Assembly (NCBI RefSeq): GCF_000758605.1
Contig: NZ_CP009282.1
Span: forward strand, 4,712,001 to 4,776,000
Reading direction: 5' to 3'
Source of the DNA: Paenibacillus sp. FSL R5-0912
GTDB taxonomy: Bacteria > Bacillota > Bacilli > Paenibacillales > Paenibacillaceae
Length of the DNA stretch: 64,000 nucleotides
Numbering within the stretch: position 1 is the stretch's first letter; every line of letters begins with the position of its first letter. Shown here in pieces: positions 1 to 13,370 of the stretch. The position numbers and the translations under genes were made by a program. The notes under the pieces were generated by a model. That model did not search any database and was not told where the DNA came from. It saw only the letters and a program-made list of their open reading frames with translations.

Positions 1-3000
1 GAATCGTTGTTGCCCTGCAGATAATCGTCCCCCGCCCCGCCGTCCAGCACGTCGTCTCCGGCTCCGCCGTACAACGTGTCGTTGCCGGCGCCTCCGTTCA
101 TAGTATCGTCGCCGCTGTAGCCGTACAGCGTATCGTTGCCGCCGAACCCGTACATGCTGTCATTAAAATCATTCATTCCATAAAGCGTATCGGTCTCTTC
201 CGTTCCTTTGGTGAGCACACTGGCTTCAAGCTCGGCCTTGCCCCAGACCGTGCCATCGGCAAACGTCACCCGCTCAATCTGGTACGCGCTGCTGTTGAAG
301 TAATACTGGACCGTCAGCTGATCACCGGTTTCGATAATCCGGAGCGACAGATGACCGTCTTTTTGCAGCACTTCGATGTCGGAAGGGTTGACCAACATTT
401 GGATAGTGTCCGTATTGGTGCTGCTGCTGTCGTAATCGTAAATGCGGTCCTGGCCGTACCCTTTGCCGAAGACGTAGGTATCGTTACCACTGTACGAATA
501 TGAGGAGGAATCGTTGTTGCCCTGCAGATAATCGTCCCCCGCCCCGCCGTCCAGCACGTCGTCTCCGGCTCCGCCATACAACGTGTCGTTGCCCTCGCCG
601 CCGTTCATAGTATCGTCGCCGCTATAGCCGTACAGCGTGTCGTTGCCGCCGAACCCGTACATGCTGTCATTATAATCATTCATTCCAAAAAGCGTATCGG
701 TCTCTTCCGTTCCTTTGGTCAGCACACTGGCTTCAAGCTCGGCCTTGCCCCAGACTGTGCCGTCGGCGAATGTCACCCGCTCGATCTGGTACGCGCTGCT
801 GTTGAAATAATACTGGATTGTCAGCTGATCGCCGGTTTCCATAATACGAAGCGACAGATGACCATCTTTTTGCAGCACCTCGATGTCGGAAGGGTTAACC
901 AGCATATGGATAGTGTCCGTATTGGTGCTGCTGTCGTAATCGTAAATGCGGTCCTGGCCGTACCCTTTGCCGAAGACGTAGGTATCGTTGCCGCTGTACG
1001 AATATGACGAGGAATCGTTGTTGCCCTGCAGATAATCATCCCCCGCCCCGCCGTCCAGCACATCGTCTCCGGCTCCGCCGTACAACGTGTCGTTGCCCTC
1101 GCCGCCGTTCATAGTATCGTCGCCGCTGTAGCCGTACAGCGTATCGTTTCCGCCGAACCCGTACATGCTGTCATTATAATCATTCATTCCGTACAGCGTA
1201 TCGTCAGCATCCGTTCCCTTAGTGAGCATATTCGCCTCAAGCTCGGCTTTACCCCAGACAGAGCCGTCAGCAAACGTCACCCGCTCGATCTGGTACGCGC
1301 TGCTATTGAAGTAATACTGGACCGTCAGCTGATCGCCGGTTTCTATAATCCGGAGCGACAAATGACCGTCTTTTTGCAGCACCTCGATGTCGGAAGGGTT
1401 GACCAGCATTTGAATGGTGTCCGCATTTCCGGCGGTAGTGTCGTAATCGTAAATCCGGTCCTGACCGTAGCCTTTGCCGAACACATACGTGTCATTGCCG
1501 CTGTACGAATATGACGGTGAATCGTTATTTCCCTGCAGATAATCGTCCCCCGCCCCGCCGTCCAGCACGTCGTTGCCCGCTCCGCCGTACAGCGTATCGT
1601 TGCCTTCGCCACTGTCCAGCGTGTCGTTTCCGGCCATTCCGTTCAAAATATCATTGCCGGTCCCGCCGTAAACCGTATCGTCGCCTCCCTGGGCGTTTAT
1701 GGTATCGTCACCGCCCATGCCGTAGATGATATCATTGGTGTCATTGCCATTCAGCGTTTCGCTCTCATCGCTTCCGAGAATGCTAAGAACGGCATTGTTC
1801 ACATAATCGAAATCCCACACCGTTCCGTCGGCAAACCATATTTCTTCAACCCTATACTTTCCTCCGGGGCTGAAATAATCCGATACCGTCAGCTTGTCGC
1901 TGGTCTGGTTAATTCGGATTTCCAGATGATTGCCGGTACGGCGCAGCGTTATGTTATCCGGAGACAAACTGGCTGCAAGCTGCACCCTGTCGGTGTTGCC
2001 TTCCGTACCGTCATAATCGATAATAGTATCCTGCCCTGAACCCCGGCCAAACAAATAAGTATCATCGCCATTTGCGCGTGCATAGGAAGTATCGCTGGCG
2101 TCGCCGCCGTACAGCGTATCATTGCCTGCGCCTCCATCCAGGACGTCATCGCTTGCGCCGCCGTACAGCTTGTCCCCTTCGGCTCCGCCGTACAGCAAGT
2201 CGGCTCCGTCATTGCCGTAGATCAGGTCCGCACCTGCGCCCCCGTACAGCTTGTCGTTGCCTCCTGCGCCGGACAGGATATCATCGCCGCCATTTCCGTA
2301 GATCGAATCGTCGCCTTCGTAGCCGTTTAACGTATCATTGCTCTCGCTGCCGGTGATGTTCAGTACCGCTTGCCGCACAAATGAACTGTCCCACTCGGTT
2401 CCATCGGCAAACTGAATTGTTTCCACCACGTATTTCCCGCTGGCTTCAAAATAATTCGATACCGTCAGCTTGTCACTGGTACCGGTAATGAGCAGTTCCA
2501 GGTTACTTCCGCTGCGGCGAAGTAATACATCGCCTGGGAGCAGACCGCCGGTCAAAGAGATGACGTCCGAGTTGCCCTCTGTACCGTCGTAGTCGAAAAT
2601 CGTATCTTGGCCGGAGCCACGGCCAAACAGGTACGTATCGTTCCCGTTGACGCGCGTATAGGATGTATCGTATTGATCACCGCCGGACAAGGTGTCGTTA
2701 CCTGCACCTCCGTCCAGCACGTCATTGCCCGAGCCGCCGTACAAGACATCGTTGCCGTCTTCACCATACAGACGGTCATCCCCTTCATTGCCGTACAGCG
2801 TATCCCGGCCGTCGCCGCCGTACAGACTGTCTGAGCCTGCTGCCCCGGACAAGGCGTCGTTGCCGCCGAATCCAAACAAGGTGTCGTCGCCTTCATAACC
2901 GTTCAGCGTCTCGCCGGCTTCGCCGCCCTGAATCAGCAGCGCCGCCGTACTGATGTGAGATCCGTTCCAAACCGTGCCGTCAGCGAAGCGGATGGACTCA

Positions 3001-6000
3001 ACTTTGTATTTGCCGCCCGCTTCAAAGTAGTTCAACACCGTAAGTTTGTCAGCCGTGCCGTTAATCAGCAGTTCCAGATTGCTGCCATTGCGCCGCAGCG
3101 TTACGTCGCTTGCCAACACGCCTGCCGCAAATTGAATAACGTCTTCATTGCCCTCCGTGCCGTCATAGTCAATGATCATGTCCTGACCTGAGCCTCGGCC
3201 AAAAAGGTACGTATCATTGCCGTTGGACCGGGTATAGGACGTGTCGTACTGATCCCCGCCGTACAGCGTGTCATTCCCGTCTCCGCCGTCTAGCACATCA
3301 TCGCCGGCTCCGCCATACATAGCATCGCTGCCGTCGTCTCCGTTCAAGCGGTCGTTACCTTCGTTGCCGTACAGTTTGTCGGCGCCGTCGCCGCCGTTCA
3401 ACTCATCGTTCCCTGCGCCGCCACTCAGCGTATCGTCTCCGCCGAAACCGAGCAGGATGTCGTTGTCCTCGTACCCAGTCAGCGATTCGCTCGCCTGGCT
3501 GCCCGTGACGTTGCGCACCGCCGCCCGAACTACGGCCTCATTCCACACCGTGCCGTCGGCGAACTGGACCGATTCCACGATATATTTGCCGCTAGGTTCA
3601 AAATAGTTCGCGACCGTCAGTTTGTCGCTCGTGCCGTTAATCAGCAGCTCCAGGCTGCTGCCGCTCCGCCGCACAGTAACGTCGCTTGGCTTCACGTCGG
3701 CCGCAAACCGGATCACGTCGGCATTCCCCTCCGAACCATCGTAATCAAGAATCGTATCCTGACCGTAACCCCGGCCGAACAGGTACGTGTCGTTGCCGTT
3801 GGCGCGCGTATATGACGTGTCATATGGATCGCCACCGTACAACGTGTCGTTGCCCGCACCGCCGTCCAGCACATCGTCCCCGGCCCCGCCATACAGACGG
3901 TCATCGCCGCCATCCCCCCGCAGCGTGTCATTCGTCTCATACCCGGACAGTGTTTCGCCGACTTCACTGCCGTCAACGTTCAGTGCCGCCGTCCGAAGCG
4001 CGGCTTCGTCCCATACGGTCCCGTCGGCGAATACCGCCGACTCCACCACATACCGGCCGCTGGCGTCGAAGAAGCTCGCCACCGTCAGCTTGTCGCTTGT
4101 GCCGTTGATCTGCAACTCCAGATTCGTACCGCTGCGCCGCACGGTAACGTCTCCCGGCTTCACGTCGGCCGCAAACCGGATCACGTCAGCGTTGCCTTCC
4201 GTGCCGTCGTAGTCGACAATCGTGTCCTGGCCGGAGCCCCGACCGAACAGGTATGTGTCGTTGCCATTGGCACGCGTATAGTACGTATCGCTGCTGTCGC
4301 CGCCATACAACGTATCGTTGCCTGCGCCTCCGTCCAGCACGTCATCCCCGGCTCCGCCCTGCAGCATGTCCGTTCCTTGACCGCCCTGCAGCCGGTCATT
4401 GCCGGCGTTGCCATACAGGGTATCGTTGCCGTTGCCTCCGTCTAGCACATCGTCCCCGTCGCCGCCGCTCAGCGTGTCGTCGCCGCCGTAACCGAGCAGG
4501 ATGTCGTTGTCCTCGTACCCGGTCAACGATTCGCTGGCTTCGCTGCCCTTGACGTTACGCGCCGCCGCCCGTACTGCAGCCTCATTCCACACCGTGCCGT
4601 CGGCGAATTGAACCGATTCCACGATATATTTGCCGCTTGGCTCAAAATAGTTCGCGACCGTCAGCTTATCGCTCGTGCCGTTAATCAGCAGTTCCAGGCT
4701 GCTGCCGCTCCGCCGCACAGTAATGTCGCCCGGCTTCACGTCGGCCGCAAACTGGATCACGTCCGTGTTACCCGCCGTGCCGTCGTAGTCGACAATCGTG
4801 TCCTGACCATAGCCCCGGCCGAACAGGTACGTGTCGTTGCCGTTGGCGCGCGTATATGACGTGTCATATGGATCGCCACCGTACAACGTGTCGTTGCCCG
4901 CACCGCCGTCCAGCATGTCGTCGCCCGCACCGCCGTTCAAGCGGTCATCGCCGCCGTACCCCCGCAGCGTGTCGTTCGTCTCATACCCGGACAGCGTTTC
5001 ACTGGCGTCGCTGCCGTCGATATTCAGTGCCGCCGTCCGAAGCGCCGCTTCGTCCCATACGGTCCCGTCGGCGAATACCGCCGACTCCACGACGTACCGG
5101 CCGCTGGCGTCAAAGAAGCTCGCCACCGTCAGCTTGTCGCTCGTGCCGTTAATCAGCAGCTCCAGACTGCTGCCGCTCCGCCGCACGGTAACGTCGCCCG
5201 GTTTCACGTCGGCCGCGAACCGAATGACATCGGCATTGCCCTCCGTGCCATCGTAGTCTATAATCGTATCCTGCCCGGAGCCCCGCCCGAACAAGTACGT
5301 GTCATTGCCGTTAAAGCGGGTGGCCGAATCACTATTATCACCGCCGTACAGTGTATCGTTGCCCGCGCCGCCGTCCTGCACGTCGTCTCCAAGGCCGCCC
5401 TGCAGCGTATCTCCGCCTTGGCCACCCAGCAGCCGGTCATTGCCGGCGTTGCCATACAAGGTGTCATTGCCGTTGCCGCCGTCCAGCACATCGTCCCCGG
5501 CACCGCCGCTCAGCGTGTCGTCTCCGCCGTAACCGAGCAGGATGTCGTTGTCCTCGTACCCGGTCAGCGATTCGCTCGCCTCGCTGCCCGTGACGTTACG
5601 CGCCGCCGCCCGCACCGCGGCCTCATTCCACACCGTGCCGTCGGCGAATTGGACCGATTCCACGATATATTTGCCGCTTGGCTCAAAATAGTTCGAGACT
5701 GTCAGCTTATCGTTCGTGCTGTTAATCAGCAGCTCCAGGCTGCTGCCGCTCCGCCGCACGGTGATATCGTCCGGCTTCACTTCGGCAGAAAACCGGATCA
5801 CGTCCGTGTTACCCGCCGTGCCATCGTAATCAACGATCGTATCCTGACCGAAGCCACGTCCGAACAGATACGTATCGTTCCCGTTGGCCCGCGTATACGA
5901 CGTGTCGCTGCTGTCGCCGCCATACAAGGTATCGCTCCCCGCACCGCCGTCCAGCACATCGTCTCCCGCGCTGCCGTACAAACGGTCGTCGCCGCCATCC

Positions 6001-9000
6001 CCCCGCAGCGTGTCATTCGTCTCATACCCGGACAGCGTTTCACTGGCGTCGCTGCCGTCGATATTTAGTGCCGCCGTCCGTAGCGCCGCTTCGTCCCATA
6101 CGGTCCCGTCAGCGAATACCGCCGACTCCACGACGTACCGGCCGCTGGCGTCAAAGAAGCTCGCCACCGTCAGCTTGTCGCTCGTGCCGTTAATCAGCAG
6201 CTCCAGACTGCTGCCGTTCCGCCGCACAGTAACGTCGCCCGGTTTCACGTCGGCCGCGAACCGAATGACGTCGGCATTGCCTGCCGTGCCGTCATAGTCA
6301 ACGATCGTATCCTGACCGGAGTTCCGACCGAACAGATACGTGTCGTTTCCATTGGCGCGTGTATAGTACGTATCGCTGCTGTCGCCGCCATACAACGTAT
6401 CATTGCCTGCGCCTCCGTCCAGCACGTCATCCCCGGCTCCGCCCTGCAGCATGTCCGCTCCTTGACCGCCCTGCAGCCGGTCATTGCCGGCGTTGCCATA
6501 CAGGGTATCGTTGCCGTTGCCTCCGTCTAGCACATCGTCCCCGTCGCCGCCGCTCAGCGTGTCGTCGCCGCCGTACCCGAGCAGGATGTCGTTGTCCTCG
6601 TACCCGGTCAACGATTCGCTGGCTTCGCTGCCCTTGACGTTACGCGCCGCCGCCCGTACTGCAGCCTCATTCCACACCGTACCATCAGCAAATTGAACCA
6701 ATTCCACGACATATTTGCCGCTTGTCTCAAAATAGTTCGCGACCGTCAGCTTGTCGTTCGTGCCGTTAATCAGCAACTCCAGGCTGCTGCCGCTCCTCCG
6801 CACGGTGATGTCACCCGGATTCACGTCGGCCGCAAACTGGATCACGTCCGTGTTGCCCGCCGTGCCGTCGTAGTCGACAATCGTGTCCTGACCATAGCCC
6901 CGGCCGAATAGGTACGTGTCGTTGCCGTTGGCGCGCGTATATGACGTGTCATATGGATCGCCACCGTACAACGTGTCGTTGCCTGCGCCGCCGTCCAGCA
7001 CGTCGTCGCCCGCACCGCCGTTCAAGCGGTCATCGCCGCCGTACCCCCGCAGCGTGTCGTTCGTGTCATACCCGGACAATGTTTCGCCGACTTCACTGCC
7101 GTCAACGTTCAGTGCCGCCGTCCGAAGCGCCGCTTCGTCCCATACGGTCCCGTCAGCGAATACCGCCGACTCCACGACGTACCGGCCGCTGGCGTCAAAG
7201 AAGCTCGCCACCGTCAGCTTGTCGCTCGTGCCGTTAATCAGCAGCTCCAGACTGCTGCCGTTCCGTCGCACGGTAACGTCGCCCGGTTTCACGTCGGCCG
7301 CGAACCGAATGACGTCGGCATTGCCTGCCGTGCCGTCATAGTCAATAATCGTGTCCTGACCGGAGCCTCGGCCGAACAGATACGTATCGTTGCCATTGGC
7401 ACGCGTATAGTACGTATCGCTGCTGTCGCCGCCATACAACGTATCGTTGCCCGCGCCTCCGTCCAGCACGTCATCCCCGGCTCCGCCCTGCAGCATATCC
7501 ACTCCTTGGCCGCCCAGCAGCCGGTCATTGCCGGCGTTGCCATACAGGGTATCGTTGCCGTTGCCTCCGTCTAGCACATCGTCCCCGTCGCCGCCGCTCA
7601 GCGTGTCGTCGCCGCCGTAACCGAGCAGGATGTCGTTGTCCTCGTACCCGGTCAACGATTCGCTGGCTTCGCTGCCCTTGACGTTACGCGCCGCCGCCCG
7701 CACCGCGGCCTCATTCCACACCGTGCCGTCGGCGAATTGAACCGATTCCACGATATATTTGCCGCTTGGCTCAAAATAGTTCGCGACCGTCAGCTTATCG
7801 CTCGTGCCGTTAATCAGCAGTTCCAGGCTGCTGCCGCTCCGCCGCACGGTGATATCGTCCGGCTTCACGTCGGCCGCAAACCGGATCACGTCCGTGTTAC
7901 CCGCCGTGCCGTCGTAGTCGACTATCGTGTCCTGACCGTAACCGCGGCCGAACAGGTACGTGTCGTTGCCGTTGGCGCGAGAGTACGAGGTATCGTATCG
8001 ATCGCCGCCGTACAGCATATCGTTGCCTGCGCCTCCGTCCAGCACATCATCTCCAGCCCCGCCGCTGATCACATCCTGATCAGCACCGCCTGTCAGTTGA
8101 TCGTTATTAGACGTGCCGGAGAGAGTCAACCCCGTTCCATTGGCCGGACTTGTTGAAAGATGCGTCCCAATAAAGGCACTGTCCCACACCGTGCCGTCGG
8201 CAAACTGAACCGATTCTACAACGTATTTGCCGCTTGGCTCAAAATAGTTCGAGACCGTCAGCTTATCGTTCGTGCCGTTAATCAGCAGCTCCAGGCTGCT
8301 GCCGCTCCGCCGCACGGTGATGTCGTACGGCTTCACGTCGGCCGCAAATTGGATCACGTCCGTGTTGCCCGCCGTGCCGTCGTAGTCGACAATCGTGTCC
8401 TGACCATAGCCCCGGCCGAACAGATACGTATCGTTCCCGTTAGCACGCGTGTATGACGTGTCATATGGATCGCCACCGTACAACGTGTCGTTCCCTCCGC
8501 CGCCGTCCAGCACGTCGTCCCCGGCCCCGCCATACAGACGGTCGTCCCCGCCGTGCCCCCGCAGCTTGTCGTTCGTGTCATACCCGGACAGCGTCTCGCT
8601 GGCTTCGCTACCGTCGATATTCAGCGCCGCCGTCCGAAGCGCCGCTTCGTCCCATACGGTCCCGTCAGCGAATACCGCCGACTCCACGACGTACCGGCCG
8701 CTGGCGTCAAAGAAGCTCGCCACCGTCAGCTTGTCGCTCGTGCCGTTAATCAGCAGCTCCAGACTGCTGCCGTTCCGTCGCACGGTAACGTCGCCCGGTT
8801 TCACGTCGGCCGCGAACCGAATGACGTCGGCATTGCCTGCCGTGCCGTCATAGTCAACGATCGTATCCTGACCGGAGTTCCGACCGAACAGATACGTGTC
8901 GTTGCCATTGGCACGCGTATAGTACGTATCGCTGCTGTCGCCGCCATACAACGTATCGTTGCCATCGCCGCCGTCCAGCACGTCGTCCCCGGCTCCGCCC

Positions 9001-12000
9001 TGCAGCATATCCACTCCTTGGCCGCCCAGCAGCCGGTCATTGCCGGCGTTGCCATACAGGGTATCGTTGCCATCGCCGCCGTCCAGTACATCATCCCCAG
9101 CCCCGCCGCTCAGCGTGTCGTCTCCGCCATACCCGAGCAGGATGTCGTTGTCCTCGTACCCGGTGAGCGATTCGCTCGCCTCGCTGCCCGTGACATTACG
9201 CGAAGCCGCCCGCACTACGGCCTCATTCCACACCGTGCCGTCGGCGAACTGGACCGATTCCACGATATATTTGCCGCTAGGTTCAAAATAGTTCGAGACC
9301 GTCAGCTTGTCGCTCGTGCCGTTAATCAGCAGCTCCAGGCTGCTGCCGCTCCGCCGCACAGTAACGTCGCTTGGCTTCACGTCGGCCGCAAACCGGATGA
9401 CGTCGGCATTCCCCTCCGAACCATCGTAATCAAGAATCGTATCCTGACCGTAACCCCGGCCGAACAGGTACGTGTCGTTGCCGTTGGCACGCGTATATGA
9501 AGCGTCATATGGATCGCCACCGTACAACGTGTCGTTGCCCGCACCGCCGTCCAGCACATCGTCCCCGGCCCCGCCATACAGACGGTCATCGCCGCCGTAC
9601 CCCCGCAGCTTGTCGTTCGTGTCATACCCGGACAATGTTTCGCCGACTTCACTGCCGTCAACGCTCAGTGCCGCCGTCCGAAGCGCCGCTTCGTCCCATA
9701 CGGTCCCGTCAGCAAACACTGCCGACTCCACGACATACCGGCCGCTGGCGTCGAAGAAGCTCGCCACCGTCAGCTTGTCGCTTGTGCCGTTGATCTGCAA
9801 CTCCAGATTCGTACCGCTGCGCCGCACGGTAACGTCTCCCGGCTTCACGTCGGCCGCGAACCGGATCATGTCCGCGTTGCCTGCCGTGCCGTCATAGTCG
9901 ACGATCGTGTCCTGACCGGAGCCTCGGCCGAACAGATACGTATCGTTGCCATTGGCACGCGTATAGTAAGTATCGCTGCTGTCGCCGCCATACAACGTAT
10001 CGTTGCCTGCGCCTCCGTCCAGCACGTCATCCCCGGCTCCGCCCTGCAGCATGTCCGCTCCTTGACCGCCCTGCAGCCGGTCATTGCCGGCGTTGCCATA
10101 CAGGGTATCGTTGCCGTTGCCTCCGTCTAGCACATCGTCCCCGTCGCCGCCGCTCAGCGTGTCGTCGCCGCCGTAACCGAGCAGGATGTCGTTGTCCTCG
10201 TACCCGGTCAACGATTCGCTGGCTTCGCTGCCCTTGACGTTACGCGCCGCCGCCCGTACTGCAGCCTCATTCCACACCGTACCATCAGCAAATTGAACCA
10301 ATTCCACGACATATTTGCCGCTTGTCTCAAAATAGTTCGCGACCGTCAGCTTGTCGTTCGTGCCGTTAATCAGCAACTCCAGGCTGCTGCCGCTCCGCCG
10401 CACGGTGATGTCACCCGGATTCACGTCGGCCGCAAACTGGATCACGTCCGTGTTACCCGCCGTGCCGTCGTAGTCGACAATCGTGTCCTGACCATAGCCC
10501 CGGCCGAATAGGTACGTGTCGTTGCCGTTGGCGCGCGTATATGACGTGTCATATGGATCGCCACCGTACAATGTGTCGTTGCCCGCACCGCCGTCCAGCA
10601 CGTCGTCGCCCGCACCGCCGTTCAAGCGGTCATCGCCGCCGTACCCCCGCAGCGTGTCATTCGTCTCATACCCGGACAGCGTTTCACTGGCGTCGCTGCC
10701 GTCGCTGCCGTCGATATTTAGTGCCGCCGTCCGTAGCGCCGCTTCGTCCCATACGGTCCCGTCAGCGAATACCGCCGACTCCACGACGTACCGGCCGCTG
10801 GCGTCAAAGAAGCTCGCCACCGTCAGCTTGTCGCTCGTGCCGTTAATCAGCAGCTCCAGACTGCTGCCGCTCCGTCGCACGGTAACGTCGCCCGGTTTCA
10901 CGTCGGCCGCGAACCGAATGACATCGGCATTGCCTGCCGTGCCGTCATAGTCAACGATCGTATCCTGACCGGAGTTCCGACCGAACAGATACGTGTCGTT
11001 TCCATTGGCGCGTGTATAGTACGTATCGCTGCTGTCGCCGCCATACAACGTATCGTTGCCCGCGCCGCCGTCCTGCACGTCGTCTCCAAGGCCGCCCTGC
11101 AGCATATCCGCTCCTTGACCGCCCTGCAGCCGGTCATTGCCGGCGTTGCCATACAGGGTATCGTTGCCGTTGCCGCCGTCCAGCACATCGTCCCCGGCAC
11201 CGCCGCTCAGCGTGTCGTCTCCGCCGTATCCGAGCAGGATGTCGTTGTCCTCGTAGCCGGTCAGCGATTCGCTCGCCTCGCCGCCCGTGATGTTGCGCAC
11301 CGCCGCCCGCACCGCGGCCTCATTCCACACCGTGCCGTCGGCGAATTGGACCGATTCCACGATATATTTGCCGCTTGTCTCAAAATAGTTCGACACCGTC
11401 AGCTTGTCGCTTGTGTCGTTAATCAGCAGTTCCAGGCTGCTGCCGCTCCGCCGCACGGTGATATCGTCCGGCTTCACGTCGGCTACAAACCGGATCACGT
11501 CCGTGTTGCCCGCCGTACCGTCGTAGTCGACAATCGTGTCCTGACCGTAACCACGGCCGAACAGGTACGTGTCGTTGCCGTTGGCACGCGTATATGACGT
11601 GTCATATGGATCGCCACCGTACAACGTATCGTTGCCTGCGCCGCCGTCCAGCACATCATCCCCGGCTCCACCGTACAGACGGTCGTCGCCGCCATAACCC
11701 TGCAGCGTATCGTTCGTCTCATACCCGGACAACGTTTCGCCGGATTCGCTGCCGTCGATGTTCAGCGCAGCCGTCCGAAGCGCCGCTTCGTCCCATACGG
11801 TCCCGTCGGCAAACACAGCTGACTCCACGACGTACCGGCCGCTGGCGTCGAAGAAGCTCGACACCGTCAGTTTGTCGCTTGTGCCATTAATCAGCAGCTC
11901 CAGACTTGTGCCGCTGCGCCGCACGGTAACGTCTCCCGGCTTCACGTCGGCCGCAAACCGGATCACGTCCGCGTTGCCTTCCGTGCCGTCGTAGTCGACA

Positions 12001-13370
12001 ATCGTGTCCTGGCCGGAGCCCCGACCGAACAGGTATATGTCGTTTCCGTTAAAGCGGGCTGCCGAATCACTGTTATCTCCGCCATACAAGGTGTCGTTGC
12101 CCGTACCCCCGTCCAGCACATCGTCCCCGGCTCCACCGTACAAACGGTCGTCGCCGCCATAACCCCGCAGCGTGTCGTTCGTCTCATACCCGGACAGCGT
12201 CTCACTGGCTTCGCTGCCGTCGATGTTCAGCGCCGCCGTCTGAAGCGCGTCCGTGTCCCAAACGGTCCCGTCGGTAAACACCGCCGATTCCACGACATAT
12301 TTGCCGCTGGCATCGAAGAAGCTGGACACTGTCAGCTTGTCGCTCGTGCCGTTAATCATCAGCTCCAGATTTGTGCCGCTGCGCCGCACGGTAACGTCGC
12401 TCGGCTTCACGTCGGCTGCAAACCGGATGACGTCGGCATTCCCCTCCGTACCGTCATAGTCGATAATCGTGTCTTGACCGTAGCCCCGCCCGAACAGATA
12501 CGTATCGTTGCCGTTGCTTCGGTTGTAGGAGGTATCGCTGCTGTCGCCGCCGTACAGCGTATCGTTGCCACTGCCGCCGTCCAGCACATCGACTCCGGCT
12601 CCGCCGTACAGAACGTCGCCTCCCCCTTCGCCTTCCAAGTGGTCCCCGCCATCGTTGCCATATAGCCGATCGTCCCCATAACCCCCGTACAGCAGATCGG
12701 CGCCCGCCGCTCCGGTCAAGGTATCTTCGCCGCCATAACCGTAAATGCTGTCATTGCCCTCATAACCGGAAAGGCTCTCACTGGATTCGGTTCCGTCCAC
12801 ACTTAATACAGCTTGCCGGATATAATCCGTGTTCCAAACCGTTCCTTCGGAGAAGTGTACCGTTTCCACTACATAGCTGCCGTTGGCGTCGAAATAATTC
12901 CATATGGTCAGCTTATCATCGGTACCGATAACGGATAACTCCAGATGGTTGCCGCTGCGCCGCAGCTTTACATCCCCCGGCTGCACGGATTCGTCCAGCT
13001 TAACAAGATCCGCGTTGTACGCCGTGGCGTCATAATCGACAATCGTATCCTGGCCATAGCCCCGGCCAAAGAGGTACGTATCGTTGCCGTTGCCCCGGTT
13101 ATTGGAGGTGTCGCTGCTGTCACCGCCGTACATCACGTCATTTCCGGCTCCACCGTCCAGCACATCGTCGCCGTTGCCGCCGTTTAAGCGATCATCACCG
13201 GTCCCCCCCACAAGCTTGTCATTCAACTCACCGCCAAAAAGGGTATCGTTCCCTCTGTCGCCGAACAGGAAGTCTTTGCCGCCGCCCCCGGAAATGGTAT
13301 CGTCGCCTTCCAGTCCCCAGAACACCTCATCCATGTTTGTTCCGGTAAAGGTGTCGTTCTCCCGCGAGCC
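1..13370 (-). repeat. Array of 25 RTX/HCBP-related modules, partly as 1.04-kb super-repeats
   Basis: The FGRG/FGKG landmark recurs 25 times between about 466 and 13067. Most spacings alternate between about 467 and 577 bp, giving a super-repeat near 1,044 bp made of one short-RTX and one long-RTX module. The three modules nearest position 1 are a separate subtype spaced about 505 bp, with FGKGYGQD. Blocks around 6250-7350 and 9850-10950 (offset 3,600 bp) are almost identical in DNA, so the array has been homogenised recently. All spacings preserve the reading frame. Confidence 0.9.
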
